From Fallopia convolvulus (Eukaryota > Streptophyta > Magnoliopsida > Caryophyllales > Polygonaceae), in assembly GCA_964016875.1 (NCBI GenBank), contig OZ024723.1:9887343-9951342 (forward strand): a DNA stretch of 64,000 bases. The letters run 5' to 3'. Of the stretch, positions 1-10,853 are shown one piece after another (position 1 is the first letter of the stretch; the number at the start of each line of letters is the position of its first letter). The notes under the pieces were generated by a model, which was given only the letters and a program-made list of their open reading frames with translations, searched no databases and was not told the DNA's origin. The position numbers and the translations under genes were made by a program.

Positions 1-1193
1 ATAAGTCTACAAAATAATGAGTAACAATTTGCTAAATATCCCTCTCTTCGGTGCGCCATCTTCCAGACTCATCTTCCAAACCAGAAATATGATTTTGAAT
101 TCGACGGTGACTTGCTTTGTGATGGAAATAGGGAGTATTTTTATCAGAATCACGAAGCTCATTAGTTCTTGCCCTGATATGCCAGTATGACTCTTCTTCA
201 CTGTGCAAACAATCAAGCTCAACAACAATTTCCTTTCCTCTGTTCAAAACAAACCCATCTGGTAAATGAGATTGAATTATGCCAAGTTCTTGTTCAAGAC
301 CCCGAATCTTCTTCTTCCTATGCCCGAAAACATCTTTAGAGCAAAGAGACAAGCCTTTAGCATAAGCTTTTATCTTATCTTGTGGCAAACCCATGGTAGA
401 AGACCAACAACACTGAACTATGTTCTTACAATCATCATTAGCAAGCCATAAAGATTCAAACTTGAAACCTGGCTTCTTAAAAGATCCAAAATTGTTACCA
501 AAATGTAGAGATATTAAGGAGTGGTTAGAGTAATAACGGGGCCAGTTTTTGACATGATATTGATTATACATAGTAAACCAATCAGAGGTTGCTAAAAATG
601 ATCAAGACGTTCTCTAATAACATTTAGCTGAGAATTCCCACGTTGCCAAGTAAATTTGACTCCCTGCCAACCATGATCTCTTAAAGAACAAGTATTAACC
701 ACCTCATTGAACTTGTCCATTGCTTCTTGGGTTCTTGGATCACCACCTTCTTTTTCATATTGATCCAAAATTTCATTGAAGTCACCTCCGATAAGCATAG
801 GAAGATCACAACTATCAACCATTCGCTGAAGCAAAGACCAAGTTTTGTACTTATTATATCTCTCTCAGGCCACCCATAAATAGCAACAAAAGCCCACTTA
901 GCACCAGTATTATCATCTGTAATAAAAGCCAAAATATGTCTATCGGAAAAAGAAATGATGGAGACATCAACACCCTTCCACCACAAACAAATTCCCCTTG
1001 ATCTACCATTACTCGAAACACAAAGGCCATTAACAAAACCACATTTCTTCATAACTTTTTCCTGATCCTGCTTAGAAATCATAGTCTCCATGAGGAAGAC
1101 TATGTTTGGGCTATCCCTCCAAGACCAATCTCGGAGGCTATTAACTGTACGGAGGTTGCCCAACCCCTGACAATTCCAGCAATAAGTCATCAT
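1..1193 (-). pseudogene. LINE ORF2, endonuclease domain, degraded
   Basis: ORF2 starts at 1193 with Met-Met-Thr-Tyr-Cys-Trp-Asn-Cys-Gln-Gly-Leu-Gly, the usual start of a plant LINE endonuclease. Later motifs are the Glu of FLMET, AIYGWPE, and GGDFNEIL near 780, all typical of the exonuclease-endonuclease-phosphatase fold that nicks target DNA. The frame shifts near 840-855 and again near 592-596, where one T appears to be missing from a T run. A TAG interrupts the linker near 30. The linker between endonuclease and reverse transcriptase continues from 571 to the window edge. ORF2 start overlaps the end of ORF1 (stop at 1141) by about 50 bases, in another frame. Non-functional. Confidence 0.85.
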
Positions 1194-1557
1194 TGTCCTT
1201 CACGAAACCATTTCCTGTTACTTGAGTAGAGGGTTCCTCTATAGAAAAAGAGCATTTCATTTTTTTTGCTGAATCTTGTGAATCACATTGCATGTCATCT
1301 TGTGGCATCTCCTCATTCAATAGAGAACGCTTCATTGTAGTAGTTTTTAATCCAACAATCTTTTGTTGACCATGAGTACTTACACTCGGAGCTTGTTTCA
1401 CAAAGTGACGAAATTTTCTTTCAGTCATAACCTCGACATTCTGATCAACATTAACAGTAGGAGAAACATTACCAGAATCAGACTCTTGAACATCCTTATT
1501 CGTATTGATAGATGAATTTTGGGGCCCACACATAAGAGCAACTTCAGCATTTACCAC

Positions 1558-1792
1558 TATTAAACCACACAAATTTCTTTTATCTTAACCTTCCTTATGT
1601 TAAAGATAATATTCTCTATTATCCCCTCTTATAAGGATAGAATATATCTTGATTAGCTTAATTATCTCCTGTATCTTTTCTTTACCGTTGCTAAAGTTTA
1701 TTATATATGTACTTCTCCTCTTCTCTGTAAACACAATAACAGTAATACAATTCTTCATCATTTCACTTCTCTTCCGCTCTTACATTTCTACA
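1558..1792 (+). repeat. Copia-1 5' LTR
   Basis: Starts TATTAAACCAC and ends TTTCTACA, so the left terminus is TA rather than the usual TG. It matches the 3' copy at 233 of 235 positions; the two differences are C/T in ATCTC(C/T)TG and G/C in CTCT(G/C)TAAAC. Directly followed by the primer binding site. Confidence 0.95.
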
Positions 1793-1808
1793 TGGTATCA
1801 GTTTCTTA
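1793..1808 (+). promoter_or_regulatory. Copia-1 primer binding site
   Basis: TGGTATCAGTTTC directly follows the LTR. The first nine bases match the 3' end of plant initiator Met tRNA (TGGTATCAGAGC), the usual primer for copia reverse transcription. Confidence 0.85.
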
Positions 1809-1842
1809 AGGTGTTACACAACGATCCTAGACAACCTTCCTC

Positions 1843-3006
1843 ATGCCGGAAATCATCCCAACTACAGTGGATGCATCACGATCCGAGCCATGGGAGAAAT
1901 CGAATCATCCTCTTTTCCTCCACCATTCCGATCAACCGGGTGCCATCCTGGTGTCTCAACAATTGGTGGAAGATAACTACATGACGTGGCAGCACTCCAT
2001 GATGATGGCCCTTACGATTAAGAACAAGGCCGGATTCGTAGATGGCTCGCTCTCTAAACCAAACAACAATTCCCCCGAAGCATTTCAATGGGAACGATGC
2101 AATGTCTTAGTCAAGACTTGGCTCCTTGGATCTATGTCTAAGGAAATCTCCAAAAGTGTCATTCACTGTAAAGACGCCCGAGGTATTTGGCTCGAACTCA
2201 TAGATCGATTTTCTCAAACTAACATTGTTTCTCTCTTCCACGTTGAAAAACAAATCCAAGAATGTGAGCAAGGGTCCGATTCTGTTAGTACTTATTTTAC
2301 CAATCTCAAATCCCTTTGGGATGAAAAAGATGCCCTCACAACTATTGCACCATGTTCATGCTCGACTGCTACAGACATTAATAGTTTCATCAACAATCAA
2401 AAGTCGATGAAATTTTTGATGGGACTCAGCCCCGAGTATGAGCAGATTCGAAGCACCATTATTGGCATGGACCCCTTTCCTGAACCAAGCAAAGCCTACA
2501 ACATGGTGCTTCGGCAAGAGCAGCAGGCCAAGATCTCCAAACCACCTGCATCGATCGAGACCACTGCTTTTTCGGTCAAGCGACAGCGTACTCATTCCAC
2601 AGGTGGTGATGCCAAGCATTGTGACAAGTGCAACATGAATAATCACAATACAGACAAGTGTCGTGCCCACCTGACATGTACCTTTTGTAATACCAAGGGA
2701 CATAGCATCGACTATTGCCGCAAACGCAAAAGATCTATGGAGAGTGGCCAACCGAGTTCAAGTGTGAACCAAACTGTTGCCCCTCCCACAAATCAGTCGT
2801 TGTCTTCTACAGAATATCAGCATGTCTTGGCTTTACTCAGCAGGTTGAATCTCCCGGACATGGCCTCACATCAGCCCTCGGGAGCCTCTGATTCACTCCA
2901 CCACACGTCTGCCAACCACGTTGGTACACCCTCTTCCCCTTCTGCTCATTTCTCAGGTAATACTTATAACCAAACTCTTCCAAGTCTTGCACAAAATGGA
3001 TATTAG
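1843..3006 (+). CDS. gag: Copia-1 gag (387 aa)
   Basis: Nucleocapsid protein of the copia element. The N-terminal part carries the copia gag signature: a HHSDQPGAILVSQQL stretch, then NYMTWQHSM and a NKAGFVDGSL stretch (residues ~27-70). The UBN2-like central part runs to about residue 230. There are two zinc knuckles of the form CX2CX4HX4C near residues 260-300 (CDKCNMNNHNTDKC and CTFCNTKGHSIDYC). The C-terminal tail is Ser/Pro/His-rich. It ends at TAG 3004-3006, where the protease motif begins in another frame. Most plant copia elements have one gag-pol ORF, so this may be an indel rather than programmed frameshifting. Confidence 0.9.
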   Translation: MPEIIPTTVDASRSEPWEKSNHPLFLHHSDQPGAILVSQQLVEDNYMTWQHSMMMALTIKNKAGFVDGSLSKPNNNSPEAFQWERCNVLVKTWLLGSMSKEISKSVIHCKDARGIWLELIDRFSQTNIVSLFHVEKQIQECEQGSDSVSTYFTNLKSLWDEKDALTTIAPCSCSTATDINSFINNQKSMKFLMGLSPEYEQIRSTIIGMDPFPEPSKAYNMVLRQEQQAKISKPPASIETTAFSVKRQRTHSTGGDAKHCDKCNMNNHNTDKCRAHLTCTFCNTKGHSIDYCRKRKRSMESGQPSSSVNQTVAPPTNQSLSSTEYQHVLALLSRLNLPDMASHQPSGASDSLHHTSANHVGTPSSPSAHFSGNTYNQTLPSLAQNGY

Positions 3007-6000
3007 ACAGCGGAGCCAGCGACCATATTACATATAGTACTTGTTTTTTGGATTCGTTTATACCTGCTTCTAACCATTTTGTGCATTTACCTGATGGGAA
3101 GTCTTATCGAGTCTCACATATTGGAAAAATCACTTTTATGTCTAAATTACATATATCCCATGTCTTGTGTGTTCCCGATTTTTCAGTCAATCTGATCTCT
3201 ATTAGCAAATTAGCTTTAGATTCCTTTTATGCTACTATTTTTCTGAAACGAATTTGTGTGATTCAGGACCTACTCACGAGGAAGATGATTGGGACTGCCT
3301 ATGAACGAGATGGATTGTATTTCCTAAACACCCAGCCGCAACCCAACATTTGCAACGTGACAGTCTCGGACACCTTATGGCATCAACGTGTTGGTCATCC
3401 ATCCCAACAAGTATCTTCTTTTATTCCCGTTTTCAAAAATAAAGGCTCTCTTGAGCATTCTTGTTTGGTTTGTCCGTTAGCAAAACAGACTTGGAATTCT
3501 TTTCCTTTACGTACTTCTACTAGTTCTTCTTGTTTTGACCTCATCCACATGGACATTTGGGGAGGCTATCACGTTCCTTGTTTAACAGGGGCTCGCTATT
3601 TTCTTACCATTGTGGATGATTGCTCAAAGTTTACATGAATTTATCTTATGAAAACTAAAGCCGAAGCTCGGCCTCTTATTATCCATTTCATTACTCTTAT
3701 CGAGACTCAATTTGCTATAACTATCAAAGTAATTCGTAGTGATAATGACCCGAAATTTAAATGCCTTGATTTTTACTCTTCAAAAGGCATTATGCATCAA
3801 ACCAGTTGCATTAATACGCCTCAACAAAATGGTGTTCCAGAACGCAAGCATAGACATCTATTGAACGTTGCTCGCGCACTCCTTTTTCAATCCCATTTAC
3901 CAAAATCATTTTGGGGCGACGCAATTCTCACAACTACATACTTAATCAATCGAATGCCAAGTCGCACTTTGCAAAATACGACTCCTTTTGAAAAACTTTT
4001 TGGCAAGACGCCCCTTTACAATCATTTACGGGTCTTTGGGTGTCGGTGTTTTGCATCCACACACCCTTCTCTCCCAAACAAATTTGAACCCCGTTCCGTT
4101 GAATGCATTTTTCTTGGCTATCCGTCAGGCACAAAAGGCTATAAACTTTATGACTTTAGGCACAAGAAAACTATTATTTCCCGAGACGTACTTTTTCATG
4201 AAAATGAATTTCCATATTCCAACATCTCTGATTTTCCAATTTCAAACAATGATTTTCCTCTTCCAAATTTTACAACAACCAACGTTTTTTATGATGACAC
4301 AACCCCTCAAAATTTCCATATCTCCAACACCCCTCAAAATAACCCACCCTCTGTTGAAACCCTTCCAACCAATGACCCTGCAGCCCATGTTCCACATATA
4401 TCAGCCTCTGCACCAAATCCACCAAACGAACTTGCCCACATACAACCAACACCACCGCCCCCTCCATTACCACCACGACGCTCGACACACCCAACTAAAC
4501 CATCCAATGCTCTCCGAGACTTTCATGTCGAAGCCACATTACCTACTCGGGCGGCATTCCAATCATCTTCCTCGACACACACATCCTCGGGTAAGCCTTT
4601 TCCTTTAACACATGTACTATCTTACGATAAGCTTTCCGATACATATAGACATTTTGTTTCTAACATTATGCTTGAGATAGAACCAAGAACCTTTTTGCAG
4701 GCCAACCGTTCTCCAAACTGGAAGGAAGCTATGATTAAAGAAATCAAGGCACTCGAAGACAACAACACATGGAGCCTCGTTCCGCTACCACCCCACAAAC
4801 GTCCTATAGGATGCAAATGGGTATACAAAATCAAATACAAGCCTGATGGCACAGTCGAACGATACAAAGCCCGTCTTGTCGCCAAAGGGTATAGCCAAAT
4901 TGAAGGAATCGACTACTGAGAAACCTTCGCCCCTGTTGCCAAACTAACAACGGTTCGAGTCCTCATCAGCCTCGCAACTGTTCGAGGATGGCATTTGCAC
5001 CAACTAGACGTCAACAACGCTTTTCTTAACGGAGATCTCTTAGAAGACGTCTACATGAAGTTACCGCCCGGATTTCATACTAAGGGGGAGACAAGAGTTT
5101 GCAAACTCCATAAGTCACTTTATGGCCTTAAACAAGCCTCTCGCCAATGGTTTTTGAAGCTCTCAAATTCCCTTAAACAAGCCGGAGTTCGACAATCATG
5201 GGCTGACTACTCTCTCTTTGTTCGACAACGTAAAGGTATGTTCACCATTCTCTTAATTTATGTTGATGATGTTATTATTACCGGGACTAACTTGCAGGAC
5301 ATAGAAGACACAAAACGTTTACTTGCCAATCAATTCAAACTTAAAGACATGGGACCACTCAAGTATTTCCTTGGCATCGAAGTAGCGCGTTCAAAACAAG
5401 GTATCACCCTTTGCCAGCGAAAATATGCCTTGGAGATCCTCGATGACACCGGCTTCCTTGGCTCCAAACCAACAACTGTCCCCCTTGATCAGAATTTATC
5501 CCTTACCGACAGCGATGGCGAACTCCTGGTTGATCCTTCCATCTATCGAAGACTAGTTGGGCGCCTCATCTACCTTACCATCACACGCCCGGACCTCGTG
5601 TATGCAGTCCACATTCTCAGCCAGTTCATGTACGCACCAAGGCAACCCCATCTCCACGCCGCTCACCATGTTCTGTGCTACATAAAAGCCACGCCTGGTC
5701 AAGGCATTTTTCTGCCCAGCAACAGCCAACTCCAACTAAGCGCCTATTGCGATGCCGACTGGGCACGCTGCCGAGATACCCGTCGCTCCACCACCGGCTA
5801 TATTGTCTTCCTAGGTGATGCCCCCATCTCTTGGAAGACTAGAAAACAAGGCACAGTTTCTCGTTCAAGCGCCGAGGCAGAGTATCGCTCTATGGCAAGT
5901 ACTTGTTGCGAGTTAACATGGTTACGCACACTACTTCTTGAACTTCAAATTTCTCATCCACAACCAGCAAAACTATATTGTGACAACAAGGCAGCCCTAC

Positions 6001-6212
6001 ACATTGCATCCAACCCCGTATTTCATGAACGAACGAAACACATCGAGATCGATTGTCATGTTATACGGGAAAAGATCCAACAAGGAAAAATCCGCACAAC
6101 ACATATCCGGACGAAAGATCAACCCGCCGATATATTTACAAAGCCACTTGGGCCGACACAATTCTCTGCTCTCTTATCCAAGTTGAGTGTCATCAACATA
6201 CACTCCACTTGA
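2997..6212 (+). pseudogene. pol: Copia-1 pol (protease, integrase, RT, RNase H) with two stops
   Basis: The frame opens at WILDSGASDHIT (aspartic protease active site, 2997 onward). The GAG-pre-integrase HX(n)H...CLVC knuckle lies near 3380-3480. The integrase core has its catalytic Asp (HMDIW), Asp (RSDND) and Glu (PERKH). Reverse transcriptase has YVDD at about 5259, and RNase H has CDADWA, EAEYRS and CDNKAA, ending ADIFTKPLG near 6150. One frame runs throughout but is broken by TGA at 3636-3638 (expected Trp in KFTWIYL) and TGA at 4917-4919 (DY-stop-ETFAPV, where Arg, His or Glu is usual). The TPQQNG-x-x-E region is intact. Cannot make a full polyprotein. Confidence 0.9.
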
Positions 6213-6219
6213 GGGGGAG
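6209..6219 (+). other. Copia-1 polypurine tract
   Basis: TTGAGGGGGAG lies immediately before the 3' LTR and just overlaps the end of pol. It is the expected plus-strand primer. Confidence 0.85.
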
Positions 6220-6454
6220 TATTAAACCACACAAATTTCTTTTATCTTAACCTTCCTTATGTTAAAGATAATATTCTCTATTATCCCCTCTTATAAGGAT
6301 AGAATATATCTTGATTAGCTTAATTATCTCTTGTATCTTTTCTTTACCGTTGCTAAAGTTTATTATATATGTACTTCTCCTCTTCTCTCTAAACACAATA
6401 ACAGTAATACAATTCTTCATCATTTCACTTCTCTTCCGCTCTTACATTTCTACA
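6220..6454 (+). repeat. Copia-1 3' LTR
   Basis: A 235-bp LTR with the same ends as the 5' copy (TATTAAACC...TCTACA), 99% identical by eye. Followed by the duplicated target ACCAC, after which LINE ORF1 resumes. Confidence 0.95.
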
Positions 6455-7510
6455 ACCACACCGTGTGATTTGTCAACCTTCTCAACTAATAAGTCTTCTC
6501 CTTTTAGTTTTTGTATCCAAACTTGTTCATGATCTTTTTCTAATTGACCAATACGAAGAGAAACTCTCCTAGAAGGTGCCATCAGCCATACGCCAAAAGG
6601 AAGAAAAGCATCAGTAGACCCAACGGGTCTCTTAAAGCAGCACAACTTATCAACATGACCAATACAACCACATAGAAAACAGAGAGTTGGTAGGCGCTCA
6701 TATTTAAGATCAACCCACACCCATGAGATGCCAATAGCCAACTTCAAACCTCTAATTAGTGGCTTCTTGATATCAAGCATCACTCTAACCCGCATGAATT
6801 CAGTCAAATAAAGCGGATCAGAATCATCAAAACTTATGAACTGGCCAATATGATCCCCAACCAAAGATGTCGTAGCTGAATTAGACTTCCCCAACGGTAA
6901 TTTATGAACTTGAACCCCAAAGGCAGCATAATTGAATTCCAAGTCACAAGGTCGGTCAGAGTCATTTACTTGTTGAAGTAATAATAGTTGATCATCAAAG
7001 TTCCAAGGCCCATCATTAAGAGCATGTAACAAGTCATTCATATGAAAGAACTGAAAGATGGACTGATTAGAACCTATCTCGTGACAAGACAGACCCAATT
7101 CCGGCTTCCAAACTTGACGCATAGTATTAAGGGCAATAGAGTTGAAGGATTTTTGAGTTAACAAACAACCAGCCAAGCACAAATCATATCTCGATTTATC
7201 CTCTATTGCCACCGCCAAGTCAAGCCCTATCACCGCCTCTTCCTCCTCAGCAAGCGATAGCTTCTTCCATTTATCTTGTAAAGAATCCATAAGATTCAAG
7301 AAAACTGAAAACAACGAGAGAGAAGAACACACACAAGAAAGAACCAGCACTCACCTCACTTTAAACTTGAAATCAAGAAAAATTCAAGCCAAATAGAACA
7401 AGTTAAGAAGAAAGAAAGACCTAGATGAAGAACCAGGAGAAAACACCCAAAAATCGCCAAACGAGAAAAACCCTCACACGCGGAGATAGCCTATGCGAGT
7501 TTATCACTTT

Positions 7511-7767
7511 ATCAGCCATGTGAACTACTTTCTGGAAAAATTGAGTAATTTTTAGTACTTGAAGTAATGAGGTTTTACCCATCTATTAGAAATAACCACA
7601 TGTGTGTCATTTTGCATGAAAGATACTCCGTGTCTAAAAAGGGGTTTCTTTTTCTAGATTTTTCTGAAAAGCAATGTGATTTTAAGAGCATTCTTATTGG
7701 GCGCTCTCTAGGTATTTAGGGAGAAAAATGTACTTCATTCGTTTCATAATGTTTATCCACTTTTCTG
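7511..7767. other. Intergenic, no gene seen
   Basis: No coding signal. A stretch near 7690-7720 (GAGCATTCTTATTGGGCGCTC) resembles one end of a Tourist-like MITE, but I found no partner end. Confidence 0.4.
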
Positions 7768-9524
7768 ATCCGACCCGAAATAACCGACCGAACAATCTGA
7801 TTCGAGATCCGACCGTTATCCGAAAAAAATTAGAAAATGAAATCTGAAACCGACCCAATCCGACCGATTCTAACCCGAACCCGAAAGCAACACGTTTAAA
7901 AAGCAATCCAAAACCGATTATATCCGAAAAGACCAACCCGATACATACCCGAATCCGAGCTACTCGAACCCGATTGTACCCGAACCGGTTGTATCCGAAA
8001 ACCGAAACAATCCGAACCCAATTACACCTGAAACAACCCGAACCCACTTATACCCGAGACCTGGAATAAGATCTTATTTATGATTAATGTATAAGATCAG
8101 ATAATTATTTGGATATTGGATTGAAATCATTTTAATATCTTATTTGTTATTAATATATAAGATCATATGAATATAAGAGATCGTATAATCATTTAGTTAT
8201 TAAATAGTCTTAGTTCTCGTATCTTGTACAAAATTTTATAAAATTATTGTATTATGTATTTGTACTTGTTAAATTTTGATCAAATTGATGATATAAGCAA
8301 GAATATTTGAGAAAAATTATACATGTCTTATCTAAAAAACTATCATTTGCAAAAATAATCATTAAAAATTGATATAGGAAAAGAAAATTTTAAAAATTAT
8401 ATATATCTTATAATCCTATCCAAATATAAAAATAATATATTAATTTTTTAATATATATAAATATAAATAATTAAAAATAATTCGATTAAATTTCAACTAA
8501 TCGGATCGATTTTAAAAAGATGAATGATATATTTTAATATGGAATCGTTTTTTATATTGTTTCAACTTCCACTTTAGTATATAGTAATGTTGATGATTGA
8601 AATCATTTTAATGACTTTAGAACTACTTAACATAGTCTCATATAGTCATAGATTCCAATATTATTATTCATCACAAAAGATATATTTCTTCAATACATGT
8701 AAAGATTTTATTTATGTATGTATATGATCTTGAAAATGTATGTGACTAAAAAATTATTATTTATGAACTAAGACCATTTTAAATTCTTGGAGTATAACAT
8801 CATATAATCATTAGTTGTAACATGTAATTAGTTGATTGCAATATGATAAGAATTTTTTATGAATATAAAATATTACATATGTTTAATACTCCGTATTATA
8901 TAATCTTTACTTGTGATTTGTGAATATTCTTTCTTATGAATTTGTAAATTGTGATCATCTATTCATTTGATTGACTTTTCATCGGTCAAATATTAATTGA
9001 TTTATTCTACAAATGATAAATGCCTATTTCATCTTTAAAAACTCAATATCAAATTCAAATAGTATATTATAAATACAACGAATCTTAATATTATCACGAC
9101 CATTCATTAAATTCATATAATTTTTATCACTTAAATTAAGTTATTTTGAACTCTTAATATCGATTTCAACCGAAATTCAGTCTAGACCTAATTCAACCAA
9201 AATTTGATTTAACCAAACACCGATTTAACTGAACTGATTCAACCGAAATCCGATTCAACTGAAATCCGATTCAATTTAAAATTGCAAAAACTGACTCAAC
9301 CCGAAACCGACTTAAACAAATCCGACTAAACCGAAACCCGGATTTGGTTGACCGATTTTGACCCGATAACCCCGATGTAACCGACTATTTACACATCCAA
9401 CCTGATTCGACCCGACTCGAAATACCCGATTACCGATCATACCCGTTACTGATCGAAACCCCAATGATCCGAAATCCGAATAACCCAACCGAAATCCGAC
9501 CGATTTACCGAATTACCACCCCTA
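7768..9524. mobile_element. hAT-like remnant with CCGA-rich arrays around an AT-rich core
   Basis: Two blocks (7768-8060 and 9168-9524) are built from degenerate CCGAACCCGA/CCGATT words. They flank about 1.1 kb of very AT-rich DNA with no gene. The right block ends ...TTACCACCCCTA, which read outward is TAGGGGTGGTAA, a hAT-like terminus comparable with the complete MITEs elsewhere in this window. I could not find a matching left terminus or 8-bp duplication, so the left end may be lost. The short ORF across 7694-8047 is only a by-product of the repeats. Confidence 0.5.
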
Positions 9525-10121
9525 GTCGTTGATGAGGGAGTGCAAAGAGTGATATTGCACAGGGCCCCATTTAGTCCCTTTTTATAATATATTTTAAATA
9601 GTAGTAGAAAATTAAGTAAATTCAGTTTATTGTAGTGGTTAAGGCCTTAATTTGTGCAAGTGGAGTATCAATTTATACGGCTTTTGAGTCGTGGATGACA
9701 AGAAACACAAGATCTTTAATTTCCCTTCAGATATTAGACACAATTAGGGCCGAATTTGATCCCAAATCGGAATTGAAATGGGTAAGGAAAGAAGAGCAAG
9801 AAAGGAAAGAAAGGTAAGAAGAAGATGGGGACCCGGGGGCTTATTTTTGGTTTATTTATGATCTTGACCCCTCTTCTTTTTACTTGTAGCAAGAATATCC
9901 CTCACACCTCCCCACTTGAAATAATTTCTTTCCAAAAAAAAATAAATTACAAATATAATCTTTTTCATAAATAAAGATTATTCTTTTTATTCAACCTTAT
10001 CCTCAAAGAATAATTTGTTCATAAAATTATATTTCCTTAAAATATGATATCTTAACGATATGAGAATTTTATAAATTCTAAAAATGATTTTATCTAAAAG
10101 ATTTGTTGTCCTTTTAAACAA
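9525..10121. other. Intergenic, AT-rich, no gene seen
   Basis: About 600 bases. A TGTAGTGGTTAAGG motif at 9633 looks like a tRNA A-box, but no B-box follows at the right distance. A short ORF at 9635-9817 has no recognisable domain and low-complexity Lys/Glu at its end. Confidence 0.4.
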
Positions 10122-10378
10122 GAGTTTGGTTCAAATGAAAAAAACTTTTATCCTGAAAAATGAAAAGAAATGCACTTTTTCTAGTTCGTAGTGCACTTTT
10201 CCTACTTCGGACTGCACTTTTTCGCATTTGTACTTTTCGAACTTTGTAGTGCACTTTTCGTATTTTTTGTAGTACACTTTTCGAATTGCACTTTTTGTGT
10301 TTTGTAATACACTTTTCGTACTTTGTAGTGCACTTTTATTTTTTCATGATAAGAGTTTTTTTTTTTTGAACCAAACTC
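10122..10378. mobile_element. MULE-like MITE with long TIRs and internal minisatellite
   Basis: The ends are inverted repeats of about 44 bp, beginning GAGTTTGGTTCAAA on the plus strand and the same on the minus strand read from 10378. Flanks are TTTAAACAA (10113-10121) and TTTAAAAAA (10379-10387), a 9-bp target duplication with one mismatch, the length expected for Mutator-like elements. The 170-bp interior is a degenerate tandem repeat of about 20 bp built on AGTGCACTTTTCGTACTTTGT. No coding capacity. Confidence 0.7.
10170..10332 (+). repeat. Degenerate ~20-bp tandem repeat inside the MITE
   Basis: About eight imperfect copies of a (G)TAGTGCACTTTTCGTACTTTG unit. The core GCACTTTT is the most conserved part and contains the palindrome TGCA. 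Confidence 0.75.
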
Positions 10379-10853
10379 TTTAAAAAAAACAGTTGGTTAT
10401 TAATTCGGAGTATAAAAACTCATTAAAAACATTAAGGATTTACACTAGAATAATACTTTCAATACCGTTAACTTCTAAAATATACTATAACGGAAAACAA
10501 AACGATTATTCCTTTATTTTATTACAAGACCTAGAACCATGACCTTTTGGGTAAGGTCCAAAATGATATAATAACCATTATAAATTATTTTTTATATTTT
10601 TTTATCCTTTTAAGAAAATAAAACCATCATTTATTAAAATATAATAAAGAGAAGGAAAATTACAATAATACCCCTCCTACAAGAGAGGGTTATTACAAAT
10701 GTATTCTAATAGGGCCCGTAGGTTTCATTTTGATACAAATATAGACATAGTATGATAAATTGATAATACATCACCATTTGAAGGTATGCATTATTTTATG
10801 ACACAAATTTGATATTATTAATGTTCTTCAAAGTCTTGTGATTGTGGCTTGCA
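10379..10853. other. Downstream flank of the GDSL gene
   Basis: AT-rich sequence with no ORF of note. It should contain the 3' UTR and polyadenylation signal of the minus-strand GDSL gene just below 10854, but no single AATAAA was chosen with confidence. Confidence 0.4.

Larger units (their letters stand above)
1558..6454 (+). mobile_element. Ty1/copia LTR retrotransposon (Copia-1) inserted in LINE ORF1
   Basis: A complete 4,897-bp element bounded by 235-bp LTRs and a perfect 5-bp target duplication ACCAC (1553-1557 and 6455-6459). The order is LTR, Met-tRNA primer site, gag, protease, integrase, reverse transcriptase, RNase H, polypurine tract, LTR, which is copia order. The LTRs differ at only two positions, so the insertion is recent. 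Even so, pol has a gag/pol frame break and two in-frame stops. It probably arrived already defective or decayed fast. The Ale/Retrofit lineage is a guess from the short LTRs and the gag. Confidence 0.95.
1141..7290 (-). pseudogene. LINE ORF1 (DUF4283/zinc-knuckle protein), split by copia insertion
   Basis: ORF1 is in two pieces, 7290-6455 and 1552-1141. The first part resembles the plant DUF4283 domain, with a run of W-x-P-E-L-G-L-type residues and the FNDDQLLL region. It ends with a CCHC-like knuckle, CFLCGCIGHVDKLC. The second part is a low-complexity acidic/serine tail. The start was chosen at the second Met, 7290, because the domain begins there. The copia element plus one 5-bp target duplication exactly separates the two pieces. 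Skipping both leaves the frame unbroken over 416 codons including the stop, so the insertion is the only visible lesion in ORF1, while ORF2 is decayed. Likely role: RNA-binding chaperone of the LINE particle. Confidence 0.8.
1..7510 (-). mobile_element. L1-type non-LTR retrotransposon (LINE), interrupted by a copia element
   Basis: A plant LINE read on the minus strand: 5' end near 7.5 kb, ORF1 from 7290, ORF2 from 1193, running off the left edge of the window. It holds an ORF1 with a zinc knuckle and an apurinic endonuclease-type ORF2. The copia element at 1558-6454 sits inside ORF1. The 5' boundary is not defined; sequence upstream of 7290 up to about 7510 is probably 5' leader but has no diagnostic signal. 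The reverse transcriptase core and the poly(A) tail lie outside the window. Element type is confident; family is not assigned. Confidence 0.85.

Noticed and set aside
7694..8047. Possible gene on the minus strand in the CCGA array
   Set aside because: The frame consists of repeat-derived Gly/Phe/Arg/Val words with no domain or splice context.
9635..9817. Possible tRNA or SINE starting TGTAGTGGTTAAGG
   Set aside because: No B-box, no cloverleaf and no flanking duplication were found.
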